Shown: one piece after another, positions 49,330 to 57,477 of the stretch | How the letters are laid out: every line of letters begins with the position of its first letter | Position numbering within the stretch: position 1 is the first letter of the stretch | NCBI RefSeq assembly: GCF_001921215.1 | Contig: NZ_MSIF01000010.1 | Location: 237,260-301,259 of the forward strand | Direction: 5' to 3' | Length of the DNA stretch: 64,000 bases | DNA from: Actinophytocola xinjiangensis | Lineage (GTDB): Bacteria > Actinomycetota > Actinomycetes > Mycobacteriales > Pseudonocardiaceae | Notes under the pieces: model-generated | The model's database searches: none | What the model saw: only the letters and a program-made list of their open reading frames with translations | Told to the model about the DNA's origin: nothing | Made by a program: the position numbers and the translations under genes

Positions 49330-51158
49330 CCGAGCGGGTCAGGATCTCCTTCACGCCCAGCGGGCGGGAGGTGCGGGTCCCGCCGGGGGTGGCGGTGTTC
49401 GACGCGGCCAGCTGGAACGGCATCGCCATCGACTCGACCTGCGGCGGGCACGGCACCTGCCGCAAGTGCCGGGTGCGGGTCACCGGCGGGGCGATCCCGG
49501 TGTCGGCGATGGACGAACGGGCGTTCACCGCCGAGGAGCTGGCTGGCGGCTGGCGGCTGGCGTGCCTGGCCAGGGCGCGGGCCGACGTCGCGGTCGACGT
49601 GCCGCCGCTGGCGACCCGGCCCAAGGCGGCGACCGTCGGCGTCGGCCGGCAGGTCATCCTGCGGCCAGCCGTGCAGAAACGGGCCGTTCGGCTGACCGAG
49701 CCGACGCTCACCGACCAGCGCAGCGACCTGGAGCGGCTGCTGGCCGAACTGGACGACCTGGAGCTGACCGTCGACCTGCACGCCCTGCGCGCGTTACCGA
49801 AAGCGTTACGGGACAACGACTTCGCCGTCACCGCGGTGATCGTGGACAACCGGCTGGTGGACGTCGAGCCGGGCGACACCGCCGGGTGCCGCTACGGCAT
49901 CGCCTTCGACCTGGGCACCACCACGGTCGTCGCCACCCTGCTCGACCTTTCCACCGGCACCCCGGCGGCGGTGCGGTCGATGCTCAACAAGCAGCAGCCC
50001 TTCGGCGCCGACGTGATCACCCGGATCAGTGCCACCATGCTCGACCCGGCGGCGCTGGGGCGGCTCACCGGCCTGGCCCGCGACACCCTCGCCGAGCTGA
50101 CCGCCGAGGTGTGCGCGGAGGCGGCCGTCGACCCGCTGACCGTCTACGAGATCGCGCTCGCCGGCAACGCCACGATGACCCAGCTGGCCCTGGGCATCGA
50201 CCCCGAGCCGCTGGGCGTCGCGCCGTTCGTCATGGCCACCCGGGCGATGCCGGAGGTGCTGGCCGCCGACCTGGGGGTGCCGGTGCACCCGCGCGCCCGC
50301 GCCTATGTGCATCCCGCGCTGGGCGCCTACGTCGGCGGCGACATCATCGCCGGCATGCTGGCCGCCGGCATGGACCGCGACCGGCGGCTGCGGCTGTTCG
50401 TCGACGTCGGCACGAACTGCGAGATCGTCCTGGGCGACGGCCGGCGGCTGCTCGCGACCGCCGCCCCGGCCGGCCCGGCGTTCGAGGGCGCGGCGATCCG
50501 CTGCGGCATGCGGGCCACCGACGGCGCCATCGAGGTCGTCAAGATCACCGGAGAGGACGTTCTGCTCCAGGTCATCGGGGACGCCGAGCCGGCGGGACTG
50601 TGCGGGTCCGGTCTGGTCGACGCGGTCGCCGCGCTCGTCGACGTCGGCCTGCTGGACGCCTCCGGGCGCCTGGCCGAACGCGCCGACGCCGCCCGGCGGC
50701 TGCCGGGTCTGGCGCAGCGGGTGTGCCTGATCGGCGCGGAGCGCGTGTTCGTGTTGCACTGGGCGGGCGAGCCCGGTGACCTGACCGGCGCGGTGTACCT
50801 GTCCCAACGGGACGTGCGGGAACTCCAGTTCGCCAAGGCGGCGATCGCCACCGGCTGGCGGCTGCTGGTCGAGGAGTTGGGGGTGACGGTGGGTGACATT
50901 CAGCAGGTGCTGCTGGCGGGGTCGTTCGGCAGCTACCTGTCGCCGGCCAGCGCGGTGCGGATCGGGCTGGTGCCCGACATCTCGGTGCTGCGCATCGTCA
51001 GCGCCGGCAACGTCGCCGGCGAGGGCGCGAAGATGACGCTGCTGTCGCGGCGGGAGCGGGCCGAGGTGAGCACGCTGCTGGAGGAGGTGCGCTACGTCGA
51101 GCTCTCCGACCGACGGGACTTCAACGACCGGTTCATCGAACAGCTCGCCTTCCCCTGA
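49326..51158 (+). CDS. RamA-like reductive activator of corrinoid protein
   Basis: This 610-residue protein has an N-terminal 2Fe-2S ferredoxin domain with ligands C39, C45, C48 and C80, then the ASKHA ATPase-like region (GIAFDLGTTTVVATLLD; LFVDVGTNCEIVL; LLAGSFGSYL). RamA-family proteins use ATP and an electron to return Co(II) to Co(I). ATG 49326 overlaps the previous stop by ATGA. Two in-frame TTA codons lie close together at 49794-49796 and 49806-49808, rare in this DNA. Confidence 0.9.
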   Translation: MTERVRISFTPSGREVRVPPGVAVFDAASWNGIAIDSTCGGHGTCRKCRVRVTGGAIPVSAMDERAFTAEELAGGWRLACLARARADVAVDVPPLATRPKAATVGVGRQVILRPAVQKRAVRLTEPTLTDQRSDLERLLAELDDLELTVDLHALRALPKALRDNDFAVTAVIVDNRLVDVEPGDTAGCRYGIAFDLGTTTVVATLLDLSTGTPAAVRSMLNKQQPFGADVITRISATMLDPAALGRLTGLARDTLAELTAEVCAEAAVDPLTVYEIALAGNATMTQLALGIDPEPLGVAPFVMATRAMPEVLAADLGVPVHPRARAYVHPALGAYVGGDIIAGMLAAGMDRDRRLRLFVDVGTNCEIVLGDGRRLLATAAPAGPAFEGAAIRCGMRATDGAIEVVKITGEDVLLQVIGDAEPAGLCGSGLVDAVAALVDVGLLDASGRLAERADAARRLPGLAQRVCLIGAERVFVLHWAGEPGDLTGAVYLSQRDVRELQFAKAAIATGWRLLVEELGVTVGDIQQVLLAGSFGSYLSPASAVRIGLVPDISVLRIVSAGNVAGEGAKMTLLSRRERAEVSTLLEEVRYVELSDRRDFNDRFIEQLAFP

Positions 51159-51162
51159 TCGG

Positions 51163-51786
51163 GTGGGGGTCGTGGCCTGCGGTGCGATCGCCGGCCACGT
51201 CACCGGGATCGCCGCGCGCAACGACTGGCCGGTGGACGTGCGGGCGCTGCCGCCGCTGCTGCACAACCGTCCCGACCGGATCGCCGGGCGGGTCGAGGAC
51301 GCGGTGACCGAGCTGCGTGCCCGGTACGCCACGGTCGCGGTCGCGTTCGCCGACTGCGGCACCTACGGGGCGCTGGACGAGGTGTGCGCCCGGCTGCGGG
51401 TGCCGCGGCTGCGTGGCGCGCACTGCTACGACGTGTTCGCCGGGGCGTCGCGGCTGGCGGAGTTGCTGGCCCAGGAGCCGGGAACCTATGTGCTGACCGA
51501 CTTCCTGGTGCGTTCGTTCCGCCGCGCGGTGGTCACCGAGCTGGGGCTGGACCGGTTCCCGCAGCTGCGGGAGGACTACTTCCGGCACTACCGGCGGGTG
51601 GTGTGGCTGGCCCAGTACCCGACCGGCCCGCTGCACACGGCCGCGCGGCGGGCCGCGGAGTTCCTCGGCCTGCCGCTGGAGGTCGTCACCGTCGGCGACC
51701 AGGGTCTGGAGCGGGAGCTGCGGGCGCTGGTCACCGGGTGGTCAGCAGATCCCGGCGCCAGCGCTCGGTCTCCGCGACCTGGTTGA
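51163..51786 (+). CDS. DUF1638 protein of the methyltransferase operon
   Basis: This 207-residue protein has the DUF1638 pattern: VACGAIAGH at the N-terminus, a central AFADCGTYGALDEVC and HCYDVFAG. DUF1638 genes commonly lie beside corrinoid methyltransferase genes, where the function is not established. GTG 51163 lies 4 bases after the activator stop. The 3' end overlaps the convergent MTHFR-like gene by 56 bases, so the two transcripts are antisense to each other there. Confidence 0.82.
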   Translation: MGVVACGAIAGHVTGIAARNDWPVDVRALPPLLHNRPDRIAGRVEDAVTELRARYATVAVAFADCGTYGALDEVCARLRVPRLRGAHCYDVFAGASRLAELLAQEPGTYVLTDFLVRSFRRAVVTELGLDRFPQLREDYFRHYRRVVWLAQYPTGPLHTAARRAAEFLGLPLEVVTVGDQGLERELRALVTGWSADPGASARSPRPG

Positions 51787-52540
51787 AGGTGAACACGTGC
51801 AGCCCGGCGACGTCACCGTCGGGCAGCGCGGTCCTGGTCAGCAGGCGTTCCGGCGAGTAGGCGCCGGGGGTCGCCATGCGCACGAACCACGAGCCGTGGC
51901 GCAGCAGGAACCGGGTGGACTCGCCGACGCCGATCTTGGTGGCCATGGACACCAGCTTGGCGCGTTGGACCGGACCGGCCAGGCCAAGCAGGATCGGCAG
52001 CGTGACGCCCCGGCGGCGGACCCGCTGGACCCACGTGGCCAGCGACTTCGGTGCGAAGCACAGGTTGGAGACGATGTAGGTGGCGTGCACCCGCTTGTCC
52101 CACATGGACTGCACGACGACGTCGTCGGTGATCGTCGGGTGGCTCTCCGGGTAGCCGGTGATGCCGACGTCGCGGAACGGGCGGCCGAGCGCGGCGAGGT
52201 CGGCGAGCAGGGCGAGCGCGCCGTCGTAGCGTCCGGCGGGGGTGGTGGAGTCGCCGGCGGGCACGAAGACGTCCTCGATGCCGGCGCCGACGAGCCGGTC
52301 GACGATCTCCTTGAGGTGGATCTCGTCGCGCACCAGCCGGGCCGACACGTGCGGCACCGTGCGGAATCCTTGCGCGGCAAGGCGTTCGGCGAGGGCAAAG
52401 GTCGGTTCGAGGCCCTTGGTGGGGGAGGCGGTGATCGTGACGGTGATCTCGCGCGGCACCGAGTCCAGGATCCGGTCCTCGACCGAGGCGGTGGGGATGA
52501 CCTCGTAGCGTGGGCGCTCCAGCAGCTCTTTGTTGCGCAT
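51731..52540 (-). CDS. Methylenetetrahydrofolate reductase-like protein
   Basis: This 269-residue protein has the MetF-type TIM barrel pattern (ITVTITASPTKGLEPTFALAERLAAQGF, PHVSARLVRD, VFVPAGDST, GITGYPESHP). Similar short MTHFR-like proteins occur beside one-carbon demethylation genes. Here it could oxidise methyl-THF made by the methyltransferase to methylene-THF, the reverse of the usual direction. It has no cofactor-specific signature that I can read. It is divergent from the IclR gene at 52674. Confidence 0.82.
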   Translation of the reverse strand: MRNKELLERPRYEVIPTASVEDRILDSVPREITVTITASPTKGLEPTFALAERLAAQGFRTVPHVSARLVRDEIHLKEIVDRLVGAGIEDVFVPAGDSTTPAGRYDGALALLADLAALGRPFRDVGITGYPESHPTITDDVVVQSMWDKRVHATYIVSNLCFAPKSLATWVQRVRRRGVTLPILLGLAGPVQRAKLVSMATKIGVGESTRFLLRHGSWFVRMATPGAYSPERLLTRTALPDGDVAGLHVFTFNQVAETERWRRDLLTTR

Positions 52541-52631
52541 AGCCCAACTCGATTCGTCATACGCAATAAGCCAGGTCGAGTGTAACTCTGGGTCCGGGCC
52601 GTGGACAAGACGTTGAGCAGCGGGTCAAGGG

Positions 52632-52644
52632 CTTGTGCCACAAG
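52632..52644. promoter_or_regulatory. Palindrome CTTGTG-C-CACAAG upstream of IclR gene
   Basis: A perfect 13-base inverted repeat with one central base lies 30 bases before the IclR start at 52674 and 92 from the MTHFR-like start. It is a candidate operator for the IclR protein. Confidence 0.5.
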
Positions 52645-52673
52645 GAGATCAGCTTGGTGACTAGGATTGCGCC

Positions 52674-53459
52674 ATGCGGAACGAACGGGAGCGGAAGTCG
52701 GGCCCGGTCGTCCAGGTCCAGTCGGTGGACCGGGCGTTGGAGATCCTGGACATCCTCGCCAGACGTGGAGCGGCCGGGGTCACCGAGATCGCCGCCGAGT
52801 TGGACGTGCACAAGTCCACGGCGTTCCGTCTGGTCGGCGCGCTGGAGAACCGCCAGCTGGTGGAGCAGGTCTCCGAGCGTGGCAAGTACCGGCTGGGTTT
52901 TGGCATCGTGCGCCTCGCCGGCGCCACGACCGCCGCGCTGGACCTGCCCCGGGAGAGTCAACCCGTCTGCCGTGACCTGGCCGTCGACTTCGACGCGACG
53001 GTGAACGTGGCCGTGCTGGACTCCGGCCAGGCCACCAACATCGCCCAGGAGTACGGCGACTCGGCGGTCGCCGCGCGCAACTGGATCGGCCAGCGCACCC
53101 CGCTGCACGCGACCTCCAGCGGCAAGATCCTGCTCGCCTGGGCCGGCGAGGACGACCTGGCCGCCGGCCTGGACGTGCTGGAGCGGTTCACCCCCGACAC
53201 GATCACCAGCCGCTCCAGGCTGCTCACCGAGCTGGACGAGGTGCGCGATCGGGGGTGGGCGAGCACCAGCGAGGAGCTGGAGATCGGCCTGAACGCCGTC
53301 GCCGCCCCGATCCGGGGCGCCGACGGCGAGGTGGTGGCGGCGGTCAGCGTGTCCGGCCCGGTCTACCGCCTGACGGTCGCCGCCTATCCCGACATCGCGG
53401 AGAAGCTCCGGGTCGGCGCGCTGGAGATCAGCGCGCGAATCGGGTACTACGGCGACTGA
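52674..53459 (+). CDS. IclR-family regulator (second)
   Basis: This 261-residue protein has the winged HTH (SVDRALEILDILARRGAAGVTEIAAELDVHKSTAFRLVGALE) and ligand domain (TPLHATSSGKILLAW, RGWASTSEELEIGLNAVAAPI). It is divergent from the MTHFR-like gene, which it probably regulates, and it is distinct from the IclR protein at 47015. Its last 13 bases overlap the convergent membrane-protein gene. Ligand unknown. Confidence 0.88.
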   Translation: MRNERERKSGPVVQVQSVDRALEILDILARRGAAGVTEIAAELDVHKSTAFRLVGALENRQLVEQVSERGKYRLGFGIVRLAGATTAALDLPRESQPVCRDLAVDFDATVNVAVLDSGQATNIAQEYGDSAVAARNWIGQRTPLHATSSGKILLAWAGEDDLAAGLDVLERFTPDTITSRSRLLTELDEVRDRGWASTSEELEIGLNAVAAPIRGADGEVVAAVSVSGPVYRLTVAAYPDIAEKLRVGALEISARIGYYGD

Positions 53460-53695
53460 CCGACGCGGGCCGTCTCGATCATTTCGGTGACCGATCGGAC
53501 GAGCTCCCGCACCCATTCGGCGATCTCCTGATCGGCCGTGAGGCCGAGTGCCGCACCGAGCACGGCGAGTGACACCTTCAACACGCGTTCGGCCCGCTCG
53601 GCTCGGGGCGCCGGGCCGAACAATGCCTGGTAGCCGGCGCAGCAGATGATCAACGCGAGGATCACCAGCAGAGCCGTACCGATGTGGGCGAGCAC
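53447..53695 (-). CDS. Small membrane protein (82 aa)
   Basis: GTG 53695 has a perfect GGAGG 6 bases upstream, which decides against the longer frame from TTG 53863. The product has a membrane helix at residues 4-24 (IGTALLVILALIICCAGYQ) with a double cysteine, then a charged helical tail with a possible second hydrophobic segment (VLKVSLAVLGAALGL). The 53789-53915 palindrome array lies upstream of it, between it and the TTG-start gene. No family recognised. Confidence 0.6.
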   Translation of the reverse strand: MLAHIGTALLVILALIICCAGYQALFGPAPRAERAERVLKVSLAVLGAALGLTADQEIAEWVRELVRSVTEMIETARVGQSP

Positions 53696-54092
53696 GATAC
53701 CTCCAGGGAAAAGAATGCTCGAAAGAATTACCTGAAGTAAATCAGACCGGTGCTCGCCGGTCAGTTGTCCGGAATTCATTGCCGCGTCATTGCCGGCAAT
53801 TGTTCGAGGAGTTGCCGTTCGGGTGTCTGTCCGGCCGGGACCGTGTCGGCAACTTGCCGGCAAGTTGCCCTCGTGCTGGCAGAGCGCCTTTTCGGCAACT
53901 TGCCGGCAAGTTCCCGGGCCGGATCCGGTCAGCTCCGGCCGTGTCCAGTCGCGGCTCCGGTGACCCGTTTCTGGCCCGTTCCGGCGACATGATGTCCACT
54001 CGCGACACCCTCGGGGAACAACGGCGAAGTCCCGTACGTTGTCGCTAGAATCGCGTCAACTCCCAGTTTTTCGAATCGCCGGAGGTTGTGCA
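53696..54092. other. 397-base intergenic region between divergent genes
   Basis: No credible gene is seen. The region separates the small membrane protein (-) from the TTG-start gene (+). It contains a less GC-rich part at 53696-53790 and three palindromes with core TTGCCGGCAA, described separately. Confidence 0.6.
53789..53915. promoter_or_regulatory. Triple TTGCCGGCAA palindrome array
   Basis: Core TTGCCGGCAA lies at 53790-53799, 53854-53863 and 53900-53909. The second copy extends to a perfect 22-base palindrome, 53848-53869. The third, 53894-53915, departs at one arm position. The first is a 12-base palindrome. Centre spacings are 64 and 46 bases. Such an array suggests cooperative binding by a dimeric regulator, with both flanking genes as possible targets. 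Confidence 0.65.
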
Positions 54093-54932
54093 TTGGTCCC
54101 CCCGCTGAAGTGCCTGCACACGAGGGAAGGTGTGTGGCGGGAGAGCCTCGCCCGTTTCCTCGGGCGTGAATGTGTGGCGCGGTTCCGGATCGGTGAACAG
54201 GACGTTCTGGACGAGGTGCGGGTGCAGGCGAGGGTGTGCTGGCACGTCCGCGCGTCCATCGACCGGGTCGGGGTCAACAGCCGGTACCGGGCGGCGCTGC
54301 GGGCGGCGTTCAACGCCGAGCACGACACGGAGATCATCCGGTGCGCGACCACGAAGGACCGGCTGGCGGTCAACCACCGCCGGGGCGGGCTGTCGGCCAG
54401 CACCACCAACACCCAGCTCTCGGCGGTGTACGTCGAGGCACTGGCCGGCGACCTCGGCCGGGCCGACCTGCGCCAGCCCTCCGGGGAGGAGTTCGCCGAG
54501 GAGGTGCGCGTGCACGCCGAGCACCGGCGCCAGCTGGACCACGAGCGGCTGGCCGGCGGCCCCGGCCCGGCGGCCTGGCACGTGGAGAGCCCGCGTGACC
54601 GCGACGCCGCCGAGGGGTACCTGCCCCGGACGCTGCTGTACTTCGCCACCACCCCGGTGAAGGAGCTGGTCACGATCGCCACCGAGGAGCCGTCGGGGTT
54701 GCCGGCGTTCTTCGGCACCGACCGGCACTACCTGCCGGCGTTCACCGACGAGTCGCTGTACCGCCGGTTCTGGGAGGGCCGCCCGGAACGCAAGGTGCTG
54801 TGGTGCCGCCCCGGCCACCGGGTGCTGACGGTGCTGCGCGGCCAGGACGACCTCGGCCTGGCCGTCAACCAACTGGCCAACGGCACCCAGGGCGGTTGGT
54901 ACTGGAACGCGAAGGAGCTAAGGGACCTGTGA
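54093..54932 (+). CDS. Hypothetical protein with TTG start, first of type VII-like gene set
   Basis: This 279-residue protein has TTG 54093 with GGAGG exactly 7 bases upstream; a longer frame from 54039 has no ribosome site. The sequence has a helical N-terminal part (RESLARFLGRE, RVQARVCWHVRASIDRVG) and a beta-rich C-terminal part (PVKELVTIATEE, VLTVLRGQDDLGLAVNQLAN). It overlaps the Esx-like gene by GTGA. No family recognised; it may be a T7SS-linked factor by context. Confidence 0.7.
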   Translation: MVPPLKCLHTREGVWRESLARFLGRECVARFRIGEQDVLDEVRVQARVCWHVRASIDRVGVNSRYRAALRAAFNAEHDTEIIRCATTKDRLAVNHRRGGLSASTTNTQLSAVYVEALAGDLGRADLRQPSGEEFAEEVRVHAEHRRQLDHERLAGGPGPAAWHVESPRDRDAAEGYLPRTLLYFATTPVKELVTIATEEPSGLPAFFGTDRHYLPAFTDESLYRRFWEGRPERKVLWCRPGHRVLTVLRGQDDLGLAVNQLANGTQGGWYWNAKELRDL

Positions 54933-55240
54933 GGGACTTCTCGGTAGACCCCGACGAGCTGGTGGTCGCCGCCGACCACGCCAACACCGTCAGCGACGCC
55001 TTCACCCACCTGGTGTGGAAGGACGAGCGAATCGGCGACTGGTGGTCCGAGGCCACGGACCAGCCGTCCGACGAACACCTGGCCACCGCGATCGCGACCT
55101 ACCGCGCCAGCCTGCGCGCCGCGACCCTGCGCCTGGCGGCCCAGGCCGAACACCTCGGCGCCGGCCTCCGGGCGAGCGCCACCGACTACCTCCACGCCGA
55201 CACCCCCCTGACCCCCCACCCCGACCCATCCGACGACTAG
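54929..55240 (+). CDS. Esx/EspC-like small helical protein
   Basis: This 103-residue protein is a helical hairpin candidate: a first helix (PDELVVAADHANTVSDAFTHLVW), a WW turn (IGDWWSEATDQ) and a second helix (ATYRASLRAATLRLAAQAEHLGAGLRASATDYLHAD). Length and YxxxD-like tail ending fit EspC/WXG-type type VII substrates. GTG 54929 overlaps the previous stop. No EccC-type gene is in the window, so export is inferred. Confidence 0.65.
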   Translation: MRDFSVDPDELVVAADHANTVSDAFTHLVWKDERIGDWWSEATDQPSDEHLATAIATYRASLRAATLRLAAQAEHLGAGLRASATDYLHADTPLTPHPDPSDD

Positions 55241-55250
55241 GGATCCCACG

Positions 55251-56333
55251 ATGGTGGCACCGGACCCGGCCGACGAACTGGCCGACTCCACGCGCCGGGT
55301 GCGCGCACTGCTCGATCTGCTGACCGCCTACGACCACACCCTCACCGACAGCGTGGCGACCGCCCCGGCGCTCACGCCCCCGAACTGGCGCGGCCCGGCC
55401 AGCGACGCGTACCACTCCCGGGCGAGGACCCCGTTCACCAACGACCTGACCGCCCTGCACGGTGTCACGACCGAGACCCTGCACACCGTCGCCGCCCACC
55501 AGACGTTCCAGGCTGAACTCACCGTGCTGTGGCAGGACGCCAGCGAGCGCCCCCACATGCGCCAGGTCCACCAGACCGCCACCACCCGCCTGGCCGACTA
55601 CCTCCTGTCCCGCGCCGCCGACCTGGACAACCTGACCCCGCCCGACCAGCCCCCCGCCACCACCCGGCCCGACACCCCGTTCCCCACCACCACGAACCAC
55701 CTGTCCGACTCCGGATTCGACACCGCCGCTCACCTGCCCGAACCCCGCGGCCAGCTCTCCGACCTCCCGGCCGCCGGCTTTCCCCGGCCCGATACGGCGT
55801 CTCTGTCCGCGCCCGGCACCCCGAGCCACCTCCCCGAGCCTCGTCCCGGCGATGCCGTGCCCGGCGTCGCAGCGGTGTCCACGGACCACTCGGCCATGTC
55901 GTCTCTGCCCGAGTTCGCGCCGGATCCGGGGTCTCGGTTCGACACGTCGGGTCACCTGTCCGAGCCCCGCCTGGGCGATGGCGTCGACTCGGACCACTCG
56001 CCCGGTGGCGAGTTCCGGCCGGGTGAGCCGAGGCTTCCCGAGCCTCGGTTCGGTGGGCCCGGCTCCCTGCCGGAGCTGTCCGCCGACACCCTGCCCGAAC
56101 CGCGCCTCGGCGGTGGCGACCCGCCGGCCGTCGACCACGGAGCCTCCGCGCTGACGTCCGTCCTCGATCCGGCCGACGCGGGAGCCGACTCCACGCCCCA
56201 GGCCGGCCTCGCCGGCGGGCTGCGGCCGACCCTCCCCACCGCGGCCCGCGATGAGCAGGAACGTGCCACCTATCTGCGCACCATGCCGCCCGCCACGGTT
56301 CTCACCGATGTCAAATGGGACGGAGACGACTGA
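55251..56333 (+). CDS. WXG-type protein with long Pro-rich repeat tail
   Basis: The first 125 residues of this 360-residue protein form a helical WXG-like module with W-x-G in PNWRGPASDAY. The rest is low-complexity Pro/Asp/Ser-rich, with LPEPR, LSEPR and PEPRFGG pieces recurring (about six near-copies of EPR). It starts 10 bases after the Esx-like gene. It may be a long type VII substrate or wall-spanning partner. No toxin domain is visible at the C-terminus. Confidence 0.65.
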   Translation: MVAPDPADELADSTRRVRALLDLLTAYDHTLTDSVATAPALTPPNWRGPASDAYHSRARTPFTNDLTALHGVTTETLHTVAAHQTFQAELTVLWQDASERPHMRQVHQTATTRLADYLLSRAADLDNLTPPDQPPATTRPDTPFPTTTNHLSDSGFDTAAHLPEPRGQLSDLPAAGFPRPDTASLSAPGTPSHLPEPRPGDAVPGVAAVSTDHSAMSSLPEFAPDPGSRFDTSGHLSEPRLGDGVDSDHSPGGEFRPGEPRLPEPRFGGPGSLPELSADTLPEPRLGGGDPPAVDHGASALTSVLDPADAGADSTPQAGLAGGLRPTLPTAARDEQERATYLRTMPPATVLTDVKWDGDD

Positions 56334-57037
56334 TGACCGATCCACTGTCGATTCCCGTGACACGAGCCCGGTCGCGGGAGGAGTTCATCGCCTGTCTGGA
56401 CCGGGCCAGGGTGCTCGCCGGCCCACTGTCGCACCGCGAGATCGAGAACCGCAGCGCCAACCGCCTGCGCCGCACCAAGATCGGCCAGGTCCTCGCCGGG
56501 GAACTGCCGCGCCGTGACTTCCTGGTGACCTATCTGGAGGTCTGCGCCGTCCCGGAGAACGACCGTGCCGCCTGGCTGCGTTCCTGGGCCCGTGTTCTCA
56601 CCGCCGACCCCGAACAGTCCACAAGCGACAGAGAACCGGCCGGCGACGTCACCCAGGTGATCTCCCGGACCTCCGCCGCCCTCCAGGACGCCCGCAACGT
56701 CAACGACCAGGGCCGTGACCACACCGAGAACGAGGAACTGCGGCGCCAGCTCGCCGAGGCGGCCGGCGAGGCCAGGGTGCTGCGCGACCAACTACGCCGC
56801 GCCCAGGACCAGATCAGCGACCTCACCGACCAGCTCGCCTGGCTGCGCTCCCACGAACCCCGCCCCGCCACCGTCGTCGTCGACCCGCCCCGGCCGACGT
56901 TCCGGCATCTCCCGCCGCCCCGCACCCGCGAGTCCACCAAGTACCCGCTCAACTACACCAACGAGGAACTCCACGACCTCTTCGGCCACGGCGACGCCAT
57001 CGTCGCCCCGCCGGTCCTCGGCGAGGCACGTGACTGA
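56333..57037 (+). CDS. HTH-like protein with coiled coil
   Basis: This 234-residue protein has an N-terminal HTH-like region (SREEFIACLDRARVLAGPLSHREIENRSANRLRRTKIGQVLAG) as in actinobacterial XRE-type proteins, then a coiled coil at 120-175 (ENEELRRQLAEAAGEARVLRDQLRRAQDQISDLTDQL) and a Pro-rich tail. ATG 56333 overlaps the preceding stop as TGATG. It may regulate the type VII-like genes or bind the TTGCCGGCAA array; both are inferred. Confidence 0.7.
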   Translation: MTDPLSIPVTRARSREEFIACLDRARVLAGPLSHREIENRSANRLRRTKIGQVLAGELPRRDFLVTYLEVCAVPENDRAAWLRSWARVLTADPEQSTSDREPAGDVTQVISRTSAALQDARNVNDQGRDHTENEELRRQLAEAAGEARVLRDQLRRAQDQISDLTDQLAWLRSHEPRPATVVVDPPRPTFRHLPPPRTRESTKYPLNYTNEELHDLFGHGDAIVAPPVLGEARD

Positions 57038-57147
57038 TGCTGTTGCGCCCCAACGGTTCTCCGCCAGTGGAACCTTCCGGGGCGCGACCCTTGCCCCGCC
57101 CGGCGGCGCCCGCCCACACTGGGCTCCCCAACAGGAAGGGAGCCACC

Positions 57148-57477
57148 ATGGGCAGGAAAACCGTTGTCGGCGCGATCCTCGCCGTGCTCGCCGGAGCGGC
57201 GGTCGCGACCGCGGCCCCGGCCGCCGCCCAGCCCGCCGCCTCACCCGGCGTCGCCGCTGTCGAGTGCGGGCTCAACATCCACACCACGCCGTGGGAACCG
57301 TACTTCGGCTCACTGCGCTACTACAGCTACTACAACTGCGCGGCCCAGCCGGTCGTCGTCCGCCTGTACTCGCCGGAGGGCGGCTGGTTCCCCTGCTACA
57401 CGGTCAACCCGGCTGAGATCCGTGACCTCGGTGTGACCAGCGCGAACGGCTTCCCGCTCGACGTCGCCACCTGCTAA
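57148..57477 (+). CDS. Small secreted four-cysteine protein
   Basis: This 109-residue protein starts at ATG 57148 with AGGAAGGGAG just upstream; the longer frame from 57037 has no such site. It has a classical signal peptide (MGRKTVVGAILAVLAGAAVA, cleaved near AAA-QPA), then about 75 residues with four cysteines (ECGLN, YNCAA, FPCYT and C-terminal TC), enough for two disulfides. The sequence is rich in Tyr (LRYYSYYN). It resembles small extracellular proteins of actinomycetes; function unknown. Confidence 0.75.
   Translation: MGRKTVVGAILAVLAGAAVATAAPAAAQPAASPGVAAVECGLNIHTTPWEPYFGSLRYYSYYNCAAQPVVVRLYSPEGGWFPCYTVNPAEIRDLGVTSANGFPLDVATC

Noticed and set aside
53696..53863. N-terminal extension of the small membrane protein from TTG 53863
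   Set aside because: The extension runs through the palindrome array, and GTG 53695 has a perfect GGAGG at ideal distance.
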